Assembly (NCBI RefSeq): GCF_022549785.1 | Contig: NZ_JAKZGO010000017.1 | Location: 36,180-100,179, forward strand | Length of the DNA stretch: 64,000 nucleotides | Direction of reading: 5' to 3' | From: Belliella alkalica | GTDB lineage: Bacteria; Bacteroidota; Bacteroidia; Cytophagales; Cyclobacteriaceae | Part shown: one piece after another, positions 49,317 to 58,117 of the stretch | Layout of the letters: every line of letters begins with the position of its first letter | Numbering within the stretch: the stretch's first letter is position 1 | The notes under the pieces: generated by a model | Databases searched by the model: none | The model's input: the letters and a program-made list of their open reading frames with translations, nothing else | Told to the model about the DNA's origin: nothing | Made by a program: the position numbers and the translations under genes

Positions 49317-51617
49317 TTATTCCTCAGGGACAAGGAATTTGATCCTTCGCACTTTTCGCAGAGCATTTCTATTCTGGACACTATTGATATTGTCGATGAT
49401 TGATACCTTTTCTCTTGCCGTCAACCTCCAATTCAAAGAAGCCCTTTGGATCTCTTGTTCCTCTTGGTTCACTACACCCACAGAATCTACCAACCCCCTT
49501 TCTCTCAAATATTGACTTGTAGAATATTCAAATTCAATTCTATCAATTTCAAAGTCCATTGATTCCTTGAATTGATTGTAAAGCACTTCATTATTCAAAG
49601 TTTGAATATTATCCCAGTTGATCAATATATTTTTCAGGGGAGTGGAGAGTTTTTGCAGGATTGTAGGAAGGATTTTTTGATCAATTTCCGTGAATTTCTC
49701 AGAATCCCTAATTGTAATCAAAGTAACACCTGAAGTGTTTTCTTTGATCCAGTCTTGAAACACATAAATAAATCTCAATGCATCTTGAATCCCAAAGTTA
49801 TCAGAAATCCCCGCATCCATGGTCTCCATTTGTGGAGATGAGGGCAATTGAATATGGGGAGTGATAAATGGGAAAGTCGCTCCCATTCTCAAAGCACTAA
49901 TAAATCTTAGGTTTTCGGCATCTTGATCTCTAAAAAACCTGAGGAAATCTATGCCTTGACTTTTTTCATTCACCCCTTCCGATTGTGAAGCTGAGATTCC
50001 CATATAAGACATCGAGTGAGGTGAAATAAAAAGCTTTCTCCCATCATTGGTAATCAAAGGGGTGATTGGTAGCATTGGGATTTTACTTTCAAATTCTGGC
50101 TTCGAATAGGCAAAAAGAGGTTTGTCAAGAATTTTTTCAGTATTGATATTCAATTGATTTTCAAAAGCAAAGCCTCTATCCTGCAAATATTTTCTATTAT
50201 TGTATTCGTAATATTGATTTCTAATAAATAAATCATTCACCAAAAGTGTAAAAATAATTGGGTTCAGATTATCAGAAGAAATTTGATCAAGGTACTTTTT
50301 ATCCAAAAAATCAATCCCTTCACCTTCTGCATTTCTCAAATAAAGCTCTCTGAAAAATGCTGCACCAACTACCCCACCAGAAGCCCCTGTGAGCATTTGA
50401 GTATGCTTAAAAACTCTGCCTTCACTTTCAGATTCTAAATTCTGAAGAACATTAAGTGACCACAAAGCTGCTCTTTGCCCACCTCCACTTGTTGTGATAA
50501 ATATCATTCTAGGCCTTTGTCCTTGTCCAAATTTAGCCTTCCAATTCTCTAGGATTTCTATTGTTGCCTGCCTGTCTTTTTCCAAAGTATCAGGATGAAG
50601 TAGCCTTTGTAAGTTCTCCAAATTATAAATAGCTGGTTCTGTATCATAATCCATTCCAAATGCAGTATGAGGTCTATTTAGAAACTGAGATTTTGAGAGA
50701 AAATTAAAAACCAAAATAGCTCCAATCATAGCCGGTATCAACCAGTCTCTCAACCAAAAAGCCAATGCTCCAACGAGCATCATAATAATGGACAACAACA
50801 AAGTAGCACTAACTGCGGCAGGAATCTGAAGAATTGGGTACTCTCTAAAAAATCCCAAAAATAAAATCAATACAATAAGTCCACTCTGTATAATAAACAA
50901 GTTTAAATGGTTTTGGTCAAATACCCGCAACAATTGCTTGCTTTCAAATTTGGACAAATCACTTCTAACCGGCTGGATTCCAAACCGAATATCAATATAA
51001 TTGTAGACCTTTTCTTTGCTTTTTTTATTCTCCTTGATTTGATTGAGGATATTCGCTCTAGGGATTTTAGATTTTCTTAATTTTTTCTCTACTGAATCAG
51101 CAAATAATACGAAAAAATCCTTGTTTGTAAAACCAAAGTATGCGAAAATCATAGCATAAATCAATATTGATCCACTAGCAAAACCAAAGAAAAATTCCAA
51201 AACCTCCCAGTAACTATCATGTTCATTATCAAACTGAAATTTCACAAAGCAGAAGATATATGTTAAATAGAAAAATAAGGGGACGATCGCATTATTGATC
51301 GTAAATTGAATAAAAGGCCTAGGGATTACTGCAAGAAATTTGAATTTGGCACCATCTAAAATATAAGAAGTCATGTGAAATGCCATTGTAAAAACCCCAA
51401 AGGCAATTCCCACTAGAAAAAAGCCCTTCCAAGACACTTCATTAAGATATTCAGGATCGAGGAACAAATAAGGGATTCCTAAAACGGACCCAAAGTTTTG
51501 TGTGATTATCAAGATCAATATAACCCAAAGTAATAACAAAGGAATATTCTTTTTCAAATGCATGAAAAACAATTGAACCGGAAAGCTATAATTTATTTTT
51601 TCCCACATAGACGTCAT
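49317..51617 (-). CDS. Patatin-like phospholipase with N-terminal membrane domain
   Basis: 766 residues. About 330 N-terminal residues hold some 6-8 membrane spans; the rest is a patatin domain. It has the oxyanion motif SGGGQRAALW, the nucleophile serine in TGASGGVVG (GxSxG), and the catalytic aspartate in MDAGISDNFG (the usual DGG/DGA-type motif). It would hydrolyse acyl lipids at the inner membrane with the active site cytoplasmic, by inference. The first ATG at 51617 and one at 51608 are both possible. It is monocistronic; a TACCTTTT (-7-like) lies upstream without a clear -33. Confidence 0.85.
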   Translation of the reverse strand: MTSMWEKINYSFPVQLFFMHLKKNIPLLLLWVILILIITQNFGSVLGIPYLFLDPEYLNEVSWKGFFLVGIAFGVFTMAFHMTSYILDGAKFKFLAVIPRPFIQFTINNAIVPLFFYLTYIFCFVKFQFDNEHDSYWEVLEFFFGFASGSILIYAMIFAYFGFTNKDFFVLFADSVEKKLRKSKIPRANILNQIKENKKSKEKVYNYIDIRFGIQPVRSDLSKFESKQLLRVFDQNHLNLFIIQSGLIVLILFLGFFREYPILQIPAAVSATLLLSIIMMLVGALAFWLRDWLIPAMIGAILVFNFLSKSQFLNRPHTAFGMDYDTEPAIYNLENLQRLLHPDTLEKDRQATIEILENWKAKFGQGQRPRMIFITTSGGGQRAALWSLNVLQNLESESEGRVFKHTQMLTGASGGVVGAAFFRELYLRNAEGEGIDFLDKKYLDQISSDNLNPIIFTLLVNDLFIRNQYYEYNNRKYLQDRGFAFENQLNINTEKILDKPLFAYSKPEFESKIPMLPITPLITNDGRKLFISPHSMSYMGISASQSEGVNEKSQGIDFLRFFRDQDAENLRFISALRMGATFPFITPHIQLPSSPQMETMDAGISDNFGIQDALRFIYVFQDWIKENTSGVTLITIRDSEKFTEIDQKILPTILQKLSTPLKNILINWDNIQTLNNEVLYNQFKESMDFEIDRIEFEYSTSQYLRERGLVDSVGVVNQEEQEIQRASLNWRLTAREKVSIIDNINSVQNRNALRKVRRIKFLVPEE

Positions 51618-51738
51618 ACTAAAAGGTAATATACAGTAAATTTTATTTTCGAGAAAAGTTAAAATTGAATTGCACTTTTGTACCTAGTAGTCTCATTTAA
51701 AAATTAGCAAAAATCAAAACTGAAATGACACCAATTGA

Positions 51739-51769
51739 TTGTAGCTTTTGGCAATAAGCATTACCTTCG
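51739..51769 (+). promoter_or_regulatory. Probable promoter for the DUF4494 gene
   Basis: TTG at 51739-51741, a 20-base spacer and TACCTTCG at 51762-51769, one base off the TAnnTTTG consensus. It lies 27 bases before the start codon. Confidence 0.45.
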
Positions 51770-51796
51770 CAATCGCACTTATTAATTAAGAAAAAT

Positions 51797-52417
51797 ATGA
51801 GAGTTTGGTTCTTGTGTAAAGTAAAGTATGCAAAAGAAAATGAAGAAGGATTGCTAAAAAATGTCTCTGAGCAATACTTGGTAGATGCCGTCTCATTTAC
51901 CGAAGCGGAAGCTAGGATATATGATATGTTGGGCTCTGTTATCAGGGGCGATTTTCAAGTTACTAATATCAGCAAAAGCAATATTGTTGATGTATTTTTC
52001 TATGAAGACATCGATATCTGGCATAAGTGTAAAATCACCTATATCGTAACAGATGCTGATAGTGGCAAAGAAAAAAAGGTGACTCAATTCATGTTAGTAA
52101 CAGCACATGATGTCAAAGAAGCATTTGAAAGGATATTCGAAAGCCTCAACAATATGCTCGTAACTTTTAGAGTTCCAGAAGTAACTGAAAGTCCTATTGT
52201 GGAAATATTCCCATATGAAAAAGACGATGAAGAATTGTTACCTCCACCAGCGGCCAATCTAAAACCATTGAGTGAAGTTAAGGCAGATCAAGAAAGAAGA
52301 GAAGAAGCAAGAGCTGCCAATAAGCCTCAAGAAGAGGATTTCGATTCAGAAGAGGAAGAAGCTAAACTAATAGAATACAACGAAGAAGATTCAAAAAATG
52401 ATCAAGAGGAGCTTTAA
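51797..52417 (+). CDS. DUF4494 family protein
   Basis: 206 residues, cytoplasmic. The first 150 (MRVWFLCKVKYAKENEEG..., VDAVSFTEAEARIYD, IDIWHKCKITYIVTDADSGKEKK) form the DUF4494 domain found across Bacteroidota. The remaining 55 residues are a low-complexity acidic tail (EEEEAKLIEYNEEDSKNDQEEL). The function is unknown. The stop codon is inside the stem of its own terminator. Confidence 0.88.
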   Translation: MRVWFLCKVKYAKENEEGLLKNVSEQYLVDAVSFTEAEARIYDMLGSVIRGDFQVTNISKSNIVDVFFYEDIDIWHKCKITYIVTDADSGKEKKVTQFMLVTAHDVKEAFERIFESLNNMLVTFRVPEVTESPIVEIFPYEKDDEELLPPPAANLKPLSEVKADQERREEARAANKPQEEDFDSEEEEAKLIEYNEEDSKNDQEEL

Positions 52418-52430
52418 GCTCCTTTTTTTA
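52408..52430 (+). terminator. Rho-independent terminator overlapping the DUF4494 stop codon
   Basis: ggagctttaagctcc at 52408-52422 is a self-complementary stem followed by seven T residues. The TAA stop is in the loop. Confidence 0.85.
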
Positions 52431-52795
52431 TTTAAAAGGTAGTGAATTATACTTATTATTTTATTTTAAAAATTAATATTTTTTGTATTATTTAAAGAAC
52501 ATAGTATATTATTTAACATCATATTTTACAATCTATCATTAGAAACTAAGCATAATTTTCGTTAAATAAAACATTTATATTTTTTAAAATATTAATCATA
52601 TTTTTAAATATATTACATGTTATATTTTAGTATAATAACACTAAATATTATTTATTTCAACTTTAATACTAATAAAAATTAATCTAAAAGTAAATAAATT
52701 ATATTTATAATTTTCATATATATATTATTGTATTTTAAATAATATTATCTGCTTTTTAATGCTAATCACAATGATTAAAAGATTAATTTTGGGCA
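52431..52795. other. Extremely AT-rich non-coding spacer
   Basis: About 365 bases made almost wholly of A and T, with no open frame and no TAnnTTTG promoter that stands out from the background. It lies directly upstream of the PAS-domain gene. Nothing else is recognisable. Such DNA is likely to be curved and bound by nucleoid proteins. Confidence 0.7.
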
Positions 52796-53833
52796 ATGGA
52801 AACAATAGCCAAATTGGTAGAAAAAGATATATACTCAATGATGGAGTCAAAATATTATTATCTGGTTGAATTAGACAAAAACGGAAAAGTAAATAATACC
52901 AATATCAGACTAAAAAACATATTTACATCCGTAGAGACCCCATTGATAGGCCAATCTTTTGGTGAGATATTATTTCCCAATGATTTTTTGAATTTCCAAA
53001 ACTCACATCGGATTGCTATGGAGGAGAATTCTACTAATTTTCAGATTGATCTTAGAAAAGTAAATGAAGACAATTCAGACTTTCATTGGACGCGTTGGGA
53101 GTTTACAATCACACGTAAAGAAAATTCGGATTTTACTATAATGGGAATTGGACACGATATTTTGAAAATCAATGAGAAAATAATAGAATTTCCCGAGTTT
53201 ATATATGAACATCAAATCAAAAACGAAATCATGGAAGGTCTATTTGAGGACAACCTGATAGGTTTTTGGCTTTGGGATATAGAAAACGAAAATGACCAAC
53301 TAAGTGTTTCGCTACGTACAATGTTAGGCTATGATAATACCTCAAAGGATAAAAAAGAAGTGAAATGGAAAAAACATATTCACATCCAAGATAAAGAGAA
53401 AGTAAATCAGCATTTGGAAGAACACTTCAGTAGTTTTGGAGAAACCCCATTCCACAGTGAACTGAGAATACTTTCCTTATCTGGAAAAGAAATATGGTCT
53501 ATCGCATATGGTAAAGTTGTAAAGTGGGATGAAGATGGTAAACCTTTGAATATGATAGGATGTTTTTTTGATATTTCTGAAAAAAAGAAATCAGAAATCA
53601 TCTTAGACAAACAAAACAAATTTCTTAGAGAACTTACTTTCAACCAATCTCATATGATGCGTTCAAAATTGGCAAATATTATGGGCATACTGGAAGTTAT
53701 TCAGCCAAGACAAAACCAAGAAGAATTAGATCAACTTTTGAGCCTACTGAAAGAAGAGGCTTACAAATTGGATAAGGCCCTACAAGATAGCATTCATTCT
53801 TCAAGTGCTTTGAATTCAAGCAAGACTAACTAA
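52796..53833 (+). CDS. Tandem PAS protein with a histidine-kinase-like DHp end but no ATPase
   Basis: 345 residues, no membrane span. Two PAS folds are seen: about 15-125 (KYYYLVELDKNGKVNNTNIRLK, IGQSFGEILFP) and about 145-265 with a PAC segment (NDQLSVSLRTMLGYDN, ELRILSLSGKEIW...GCFFDISEKKKSE). The last 75 residues look like the dimerisation helices of a Bacteroidota histidine kinase, with an H-box-like SHMMRSKLANIMGIL. The gene stops before any N, G1 or G2 ATP-binding box. It could accept a phosphate from another kinase, or be a truncated kinase. It converges with the DUF2911 gene, overlapping by 4 bases. Confidence 0.8.
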   Translation: METIAKLVEKDIYSMMESKYYYLVELDKNGKVNNTNIRLKNIFTSVETPLIGQSFGEILFPNDFLNFQNSHRIAMEENSTNFQIDLRKVNEDNSDFHWTRWEFTITRKENSDFTIMGIGHDILKINEKIIEFPEFIYEHQIKNEIMEGLFEDNLIGFWLWDIENENDQLSVSLRTMLGYDNTSKDKKEVKWKKHIHIQDKEKVNQHLEEHFSSFGETPFHSELRILSLSGKEIWSIAYGKVVKWDEDGKPLNMIGCFFDISEKKKSEIILDKQNKFLRELTFNQSHMMRSKLANIMGILEVIQPRQNQEELDQLLSLLKEEAYKLDKALQDSIHSSSALNSSKTN

Positions 53834-54423
53834 TTATTAATACTTAAATTGATCACAAAGCTTCTTTCTGCCCAACTGAATTTCAATTCTCCAGTCTGTG
53901 CGTCTTTGCTGATTACTTCAAACTTCAATTGTTCAACCTGATCGGCAGATGGAATATTTTCAACTTCAATTCTCAACACATCTTCTGTTTGGTCATAATC
54001 GTCTGCCAAATGCTGCTCGTAATTTGAATTCAAGATGACTGTCCAACCATTTTCTTTTGGTATAGTAAACAAGGCATATTTCCCAGCTGGGGCTGACTCT
54101 CCTTCAATGATCAAATCTTCATTAAAAGAAATACTTGTAGCTGAATGCGCTCCTGTCACCCATACTTCATCATAAGCCACCAAGCCTCCAAAAACCTGCC
54201 GTCCTCTTACACTCGGGGCAGAATAATCGACATGGACATGGTTGGAACCGATATTAGCCATGGCTGCGGTTCGGGGACTTTTTGAATTTGCAGCTTCAGA
54301 TGTTGCTCCATGGTCATGATGGGCATGCCCGTTTGATTCCTCTACTTTGCCCTCTTCCTTATTTGAAGAACAAGAAAGGATAATCATTGAAGAAAGGATG
54401 ATTAGATAATTTTTGGTTTTCAT
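53830..54423 (-). CDS. DUF2911 lipoprotein with His-rich N-terminus
   Basis: 197 residues. The signal ends with a lipobox (IILSC, C18). The mature start is polar with clustered histidines (H33, H35, H36, H38 in GHAHHDHG), suggestive of metal binding. The DUF2911 domain follows: SPRTAAMANIGSNHVHVDYSAPSVRGRQVFGG, EVWVTGAHSATSISF, GKYALFTIP. The function is unknown. It is the last gene in the metal-efflux direction of transcription, 233 bases after the adaptor gene, but a repeat element lies between and may supply or break transcription. Confidence 0.85.
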   Translation of the reverse strand: MKTKNYLIILSSMIILSCSSNKEEGKVEESNGHAHHDHGATSEAANSKSPRTAAMANIGSNHVHVDYSAPSVRGRQVFGGLVAYDEVWVTGAHSATSISFNEDLIIEGESAPAGKYALFTIPKENGWTVILNSNYEQHLADDYDQTEDVLRIEVENIPSADQVEQLKFEVISKDAQTGELKFSWAERSFVINLSINN

Positions 54424-54440
54424 ATTTGTGATAATATTTT

Positions 54441-54590
54441 ATACGATTATTCGAAATCATGCCACTAATCAATTAAACTAGGATTTATTGGCAAATGGAT
54501 ACTAATAGATATTGGATAATTATTGATATTGGTTCGAAATCATAGGTTAATTCTATTATTTAGATTCTACCGGTATGAAAGCGGATATAA
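54441..54590 (+). mobile_element. Dispersed 150-bp MITE-like element, copy B
   Basis: Aligned end to end with the copies at 25876 and 63366 and in the same orientation. It is the most diverged of the three, with changes mainly around 54477-54500 and at the ends. The imperfect terminal inverted repeat is retained (TTCGaaaTCATgCCacTA at the left, CCggTATGA at the right). It begins 18 bases upstream of the DUF2911 start codon and has no open frame. Confidence 0.62.
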
Positions 54591-54597
54591 GTATTAG

Positions 54598-54652
54598 GAT
54601 ATTGGAATTTCTTACCATATATCCCAATATCTATAAATATCAATAAGTATCA
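54598..54652. repeat. GATATTGG-type repeats after the adaptor gene
   Basis: ggatattgg near 54598-54606 and cccaatatct at 54623-54632 form an inverted pair, and aaatatcaataagtatca follows. It is directly downstream of the minus-strand adaptor stop codon and could act as a weak terminator hairpin. Confidence 0.6.
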
Positions 54653-54655
54653 TTT

Positions 54656-56419
54656 TTAATGCTGATGCCCAACCTGCACCTCAGGCTTATTGTCAGAAGA
54701 AGAAGTCACTCTTTTCCCTGGCTGATATGTTTCCTTGACTTCACCACAGGTCAACATCATATCACCAAAGTATGGATTTCGGATTTCCTTTTCACTGCTT
54801 AACCAGTAAGCACCTTGGTCTTTAAAGGCCATGGGACAATACTGCCTGTAGATGGTATTTTCAACCACTCCAAAATACTCTACCGCTTCAATTAAATTGT
54901 CAGAAAGAGTTTCAAAATGCTTTCTTTGCTCCTCCACATCGGCTGTTTGGGCAATTTTGTCCAAACTACTTTGGATAGGCCTTAACAAATCCATCCAGAT
55001 ATCATGGGCTTTGCTATCTAGCAACTTCATGTCAACTTTTGATAAAGTTGACTTTGCAGGGGAAATGGTATTCTGAGTGGCTTTTGCATCTGTTTTTACC
55101 AAAGCATCCTTGATAGGCAAATAGCTTTCAACAAAGGAAGTCAATTGCTTCCTGAATGCTTCCGGTGTATCCAAGGTCTTCACTTCAGGTCGTGTCATCA
55201 TGCTGTAATTTCCACTCAATTGGGCTGCAGCATCAATGGCAAAAACTCCATTACTGACAATTTGCTCACCTTCCTCTACGCCAGACAAGACCAAGTAGTC
55301 ATCTCCAACCCTAGCTCCGATTTCAATCTCCCGCATTTCAAATGCAGGTGCTTCTTTGTTTCCAACTTGTACATACACCACTGATCTAGGTCCTGTCCAA
55401 AGAATCGCTGTCTTGGGAATCATCAACCCAGACTGACCTGCCTGAGAAGTGGAAATATTAGCTGATACAAACATCTCTGGCTTCAGTTCAAAGTTCCGAT
55501 TAACCGCTTCTGCCCTGATTCCCACTGTTCGGGTATCTGGATTCAACACTGGATCGATGTAAGTAACTTTGGCTTTGAATTCCTTTCCTGGATAGGCCGA
55601 CACCGAGAAACTCAAATCATCCCCTTTGCGGATCGCTCCCAAATCAGATTCATAAGCATCCAACATGACCCAAACATTACTCAAATCCACTATTTCAAAA
55701 AGGGCGGATCCCCTACTTACAAAATCACCCACTGCTATATTCCGTGCAGTAACTACACCTGCAACATCAGCAAAAATGTCAAACTGTGTTTGAACCTCTC
55801 CTGAACTTTCAATAGCTGCAATTTGCTCTTCAGAGATTTTCCACAACCTCAACTTCTCTTTGGTTGCTTGGTACAAAGCTGGTTGCCGATCCTTGATTTT
55901 TGCTGTTTCCAAAAGTTCTTTTTGTGCATTAACCAACTCAGGTGAATAGAGTGTCGCTAACTTCTGACCTCTCTGCACTTCTTGTCCGGTAAAATTGATG
56001 TACAACTGATCCACTCGCCCAGCATAATTTGCAGTCAGGCTTTTTACCCGCTGTTCATTCGCTTGGATTTTACCTGTGAGGGTGAGTTTCCCTGAACCTG
56101 TTCCAGATTTTACCCTAGTGGTCTGCACATTGGAAAGCGCAACTGCCTCAGGGGTAATTTCCAATACAAAAGGACTGGATTCACCGCCTTTTTTATTGCT
56201 TACAGGTGTGAGCGCCATTCCACAAAGTGGACATTGGCCGGGTTCATTTTGCCGGATTTGCGGATGCATGGAGCAGGTGTATTCCACACCGTTTTCGTCA
56301 ATATGGGTATGTTCGTGATCAGGATGTTCTTCCCCTCCCCCACGAATCAACCAACCCGCAACAGCACCAAAGAATAGGCAGCTGAGGATGATGATTATAA
56401 TATTCCTTTTATTTTTCAT
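54656..56419 (-). CDS. CusB-like periplasmic adaptor of an RND metal efflux pump
   Basis: 587 residues linking the RND pump to the outer-membrane channel. One N-terminal membrane anchor (about 7-25) precedes a His-rich run (EEHPDHEHTH, 30-39). A heavy-metal-binding motif follows: C49, M51, H52, then CPLCGM (C63, C66, M68). The membrane-fusion core (about 90-420) has lipoyl-like and hairpin parts (GKIQANEQRVKSL, VTARNIAVGDFVSRG). The last 150 residues form a DUF3347-type domain with YCPMAFKDQGAYWLS and GDMMLTCGEV, also Cys/Met rich. This suits Cu(I). It is transcribed after the TolC-like gene across a repeat-filled gap. Confidence 0.93.
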   Translation of the reverse strand: MKNKRNIIIIILSCLFFGAVAGWLIRGGGEEHPDHEHTHIDENGVEYTCSMHPQIRQNEPGQCPLCGMALTPVSNKKGGESSPFVLEITPEAVALSNVQTTRVKSGTGSGKLTLTGKIQANEQRVKSLTANYAGRVDQLYINFTGQEVQRGQKLATLYSPELVNAQKELLETAKIKDRQPALYQATKEKLRLWKISEEQIAAIESSGEVQTQFDIFADVAGVVTARNIAVGDFVSRGSALFEIVDLSNVWVMLDAYESDLGAIRKGDDLSFSVSAYPGKEFKAKVTYIDPVLNPDTRTVGIRAEAVNRNFELKPEMFVSANISTSQAGQSGLMIPKTAILWTGPRSVVYVQVGNKEAPAFEMREIEIGARVGDDYLVLSGVEEGEQIVSNGVFAIDAAAQLSGNYSMMTRPEVKTLDTPEAFRKQLTSFVESYLPIKDALVKTDAKATQNTISPAKSTLSKVDMKLLDSKAHDIWMDLLRPIQSSLDKIAQTADVEEQRKHFETLSDNLIEAVEYFGVVENTIYRQYCPMAFKDQGAYWLSSEKEIRNPYFGDMMLTCGEVKETYQPGKRVTSSSDNKPEVQVGHQH

Positions 56420-56460
56420 TGTATCTTATTCAAAATATTTGAAGTTCTTATTTTAAGGGT

Positions 56461-56590
56461 AGATATTGATGGATATTGGATATTTTTTGATATTTTGCTA
56501 GCATCTACCATTTTCATTTGAACTTATCCAAAACCAATATCTACCGATATCAAATAGTATCTTTAATATCAACCAATATCCACCAATATC
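56461..56590. repeat. Inverted arrays of GATATTGG-like units between channel and adaptor genes
   Basis: Units in one sense (agatattgatggatattgg..., 56461-56497) face units in the opposite sense (ccaatatctaccgatatc..., 56534-56590) across about 36 bases. They fill the whole gap between the TolC-like stop and the adaptor start. Transcribed, this would form a long imperfect hairpin. Confidence 0.7.
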
Positions 56591-56593
56591 ATT

Positions 56594-58117
56594 TCAAATC
56601 CCTATTAACGTTTCAACCCTGGCAAACTGAATTTCCCTTTCAATTTTTGTATTCAGCAAATTCAACCGGAAGTCTAGGAGTTCACGTTGAATATTGAGTA
56701 CTTCCTCAAAGGAACTTCCTTCGTTGGCATATGATGTGACTGATAGTTCCATGGTCTGCTTGGTGAGTTCTATCTGCTCTTCCAAAAGAGTGACTTTCCT
56801 GGTTGCATCTTTGATGGAAACAAGGATGCTTTCAAACTCTGTTTCCAGAGTTCTTTGAAGGTCTTCTTTCTGCTTTTCGTTAGCTTCCCAATAGAGTTTG
56901 GATTCTGATTCCATGGCTTTGTATTTTTTACGGTAAATCGGCAATGATACAGTAGCCATAGGCATCACCATATTGTTTCCCATGCCTGCGGGCATATAGT
57001 CCATGCCATTCATTCCACCGGGGGCACCCATTTCAGGTCTAGGAGAAAAGACCATATAGTTCAAGCCCAACCCAAACATAGGTTTCCCCTCTAATTTGGC
57101 CATCTCACCTTGTTTTTGGTAAACCAAACCTTCTTTTTCCAGCATGAGCAACATAGGGTTGGTTTCTAAAATCTGCTCAAGCATGGTGAATTCCCAACCT
57201 ATATTTTTTTGGGTAGAAATTTCCGTCTCAAATTCCAAAGGCTCGTTTTTATCTCGTCCCAAAAGTTGGTTGAAGCGAACTAAAAATGGCCGCTTATCCA
57301 CTTCCAATTGCTGCAAATCACTTTCCAAGGCCTTGATCTGTACTTGCAAGCGCAGTACATCTGTCAATTTGCCTGATCCCCCACCTGATCCCATACTGGA
57401 CATGGCAGAGCCCCCTGAGGAGGAAGCCCCCGAGGAGGATGAAGAACTGCCTCCTCCCATGCCCATGCCATCACTTCCGCCGTTCTGCTGACCTGAGCGG
57501 GTAGGCCTTCTTACAGCGGCCGAAACAGATGAAACTGCATCCGATGTATTTCCTCCTTGGTAACGGATGATCGCCAACTCCTCCAAGGACTTCAATATAT
57601 CCAAATTGGATTCTGTAATTTCAATGCTATTCTGCAATTGCTGTAACTGGAAGTAAGTCTCCTTTACCTGGTACAGGAGCACATTTCGCTGCTGTCTAAA
57701 CTCCTCGTATTTGGCTTCTGCCATCAAAGTCGCTTCATCCTTTTGTGTTTTCAGCATCCCAAACCATGGAAACATCTGCATCACCGAAGCCTCCGCCCGC
57801 TGATTCCCCATCAACAACTCCATTGGCCTTGTGAAGACTCCAATGTTTAATTGAGGGTTTTCAAGGGTGACTTGATTTGTTTTTTCCAAAGAAGCCTGAT
57901 ATCCTTTAAATGAAGCTTGAAGGGCAGGATTGTTCTCAGCAGCTTCTTCGAGATATTGATCTAGGGATTGGGAATACCCATTAACACTAACCATAAAAAT
58001 CAGAATTAATAGATATTGGTAGATACTTGATATTGATAGATATTGTTTGGGAATACAAACCATTCTTCCACTATTAGCAATGGCCCTTTTATTCGTTATT
58101 TTTAAAAGAGTTTTCAT
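56594..58117 (-). CDS. TolC-like outer-membrane channel (CusC role)
   Basis: 507 residues, outer-membrane factor family. The conserved start of the mature part is SLDQYLEEAAENNPALQASFKGYQ, and periplasmic helices run to the end (SFEEVLNIQRELLDFRLNLLN). Two odd parts: residues about 190-250 are a Gly/Ser/Met low-complexity insert (GMGMGGGSSSSSSG), and a Met/Gly-rich loop near 370-385 (MNGMDYMPAGMGNNMVMPM) may bind metal. The signal region is unusual: codons about 25-38 (QYLSISSIYQYLLI) consist of the GATATTGG repeat read in frame. An internal ATG at 58063 could be the real start. It overlaps the four-helix-bundle gene by 4 bases (ATGA). Confidence 0.9.
   Translation of the reverse strand: MKTLLKITNKRAIANSGRMVCIPKQYLSISSIYQYLLILIFMVSVNGYSQSLDQYLEEAAENNPALQASFKGYQASLEKTNQVTLENPQLNIGVFTRPMELLMGNQRAEASVMQMFPWFGMLKTQKDEATLMAEAKYEEFRQQRNVLLYQVKETYFQLQQLQNSIEITESNLDILKSLEELAIIRYQGGNTSDAVSSVSAAVRRPTRSGQQNGGSDGMGMGGGSSSSSSGASSSGGSAMSSMGSGGGSGKLTDVLRLQVQIKALESDLQQLEVDKRPFLVRFNQLLGRDKNEPLEFETEISTQKNIGWEFTMLEQILETNPMLLMLEKEGLVYQKQGEMAKLEGKPMFGLGLNYMVFSPRPEMGAPGGMNGMDYMPAGMGNNMVMPMATVSLPIYRKKYKAMESESKLYWEANEKQKEDLQRTLETEFESILVSIKDATRKVTLLEEQIELTKQTMELSVTSYANEGSSFEEVLNIQRELLDFRLNLLNTKIEREIQFARVETLIGI
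58005..58046. repeat. GATATTGG-type repeat inside the TolC-like signal region
   Basis: Units agatattggtagatacttga and tattgatagatattg at 58010-58045 match those in the non-coding gaps. Here they are within an open reading frame and encode part of the hydrophobic signal segment. Confidence 0.7.
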
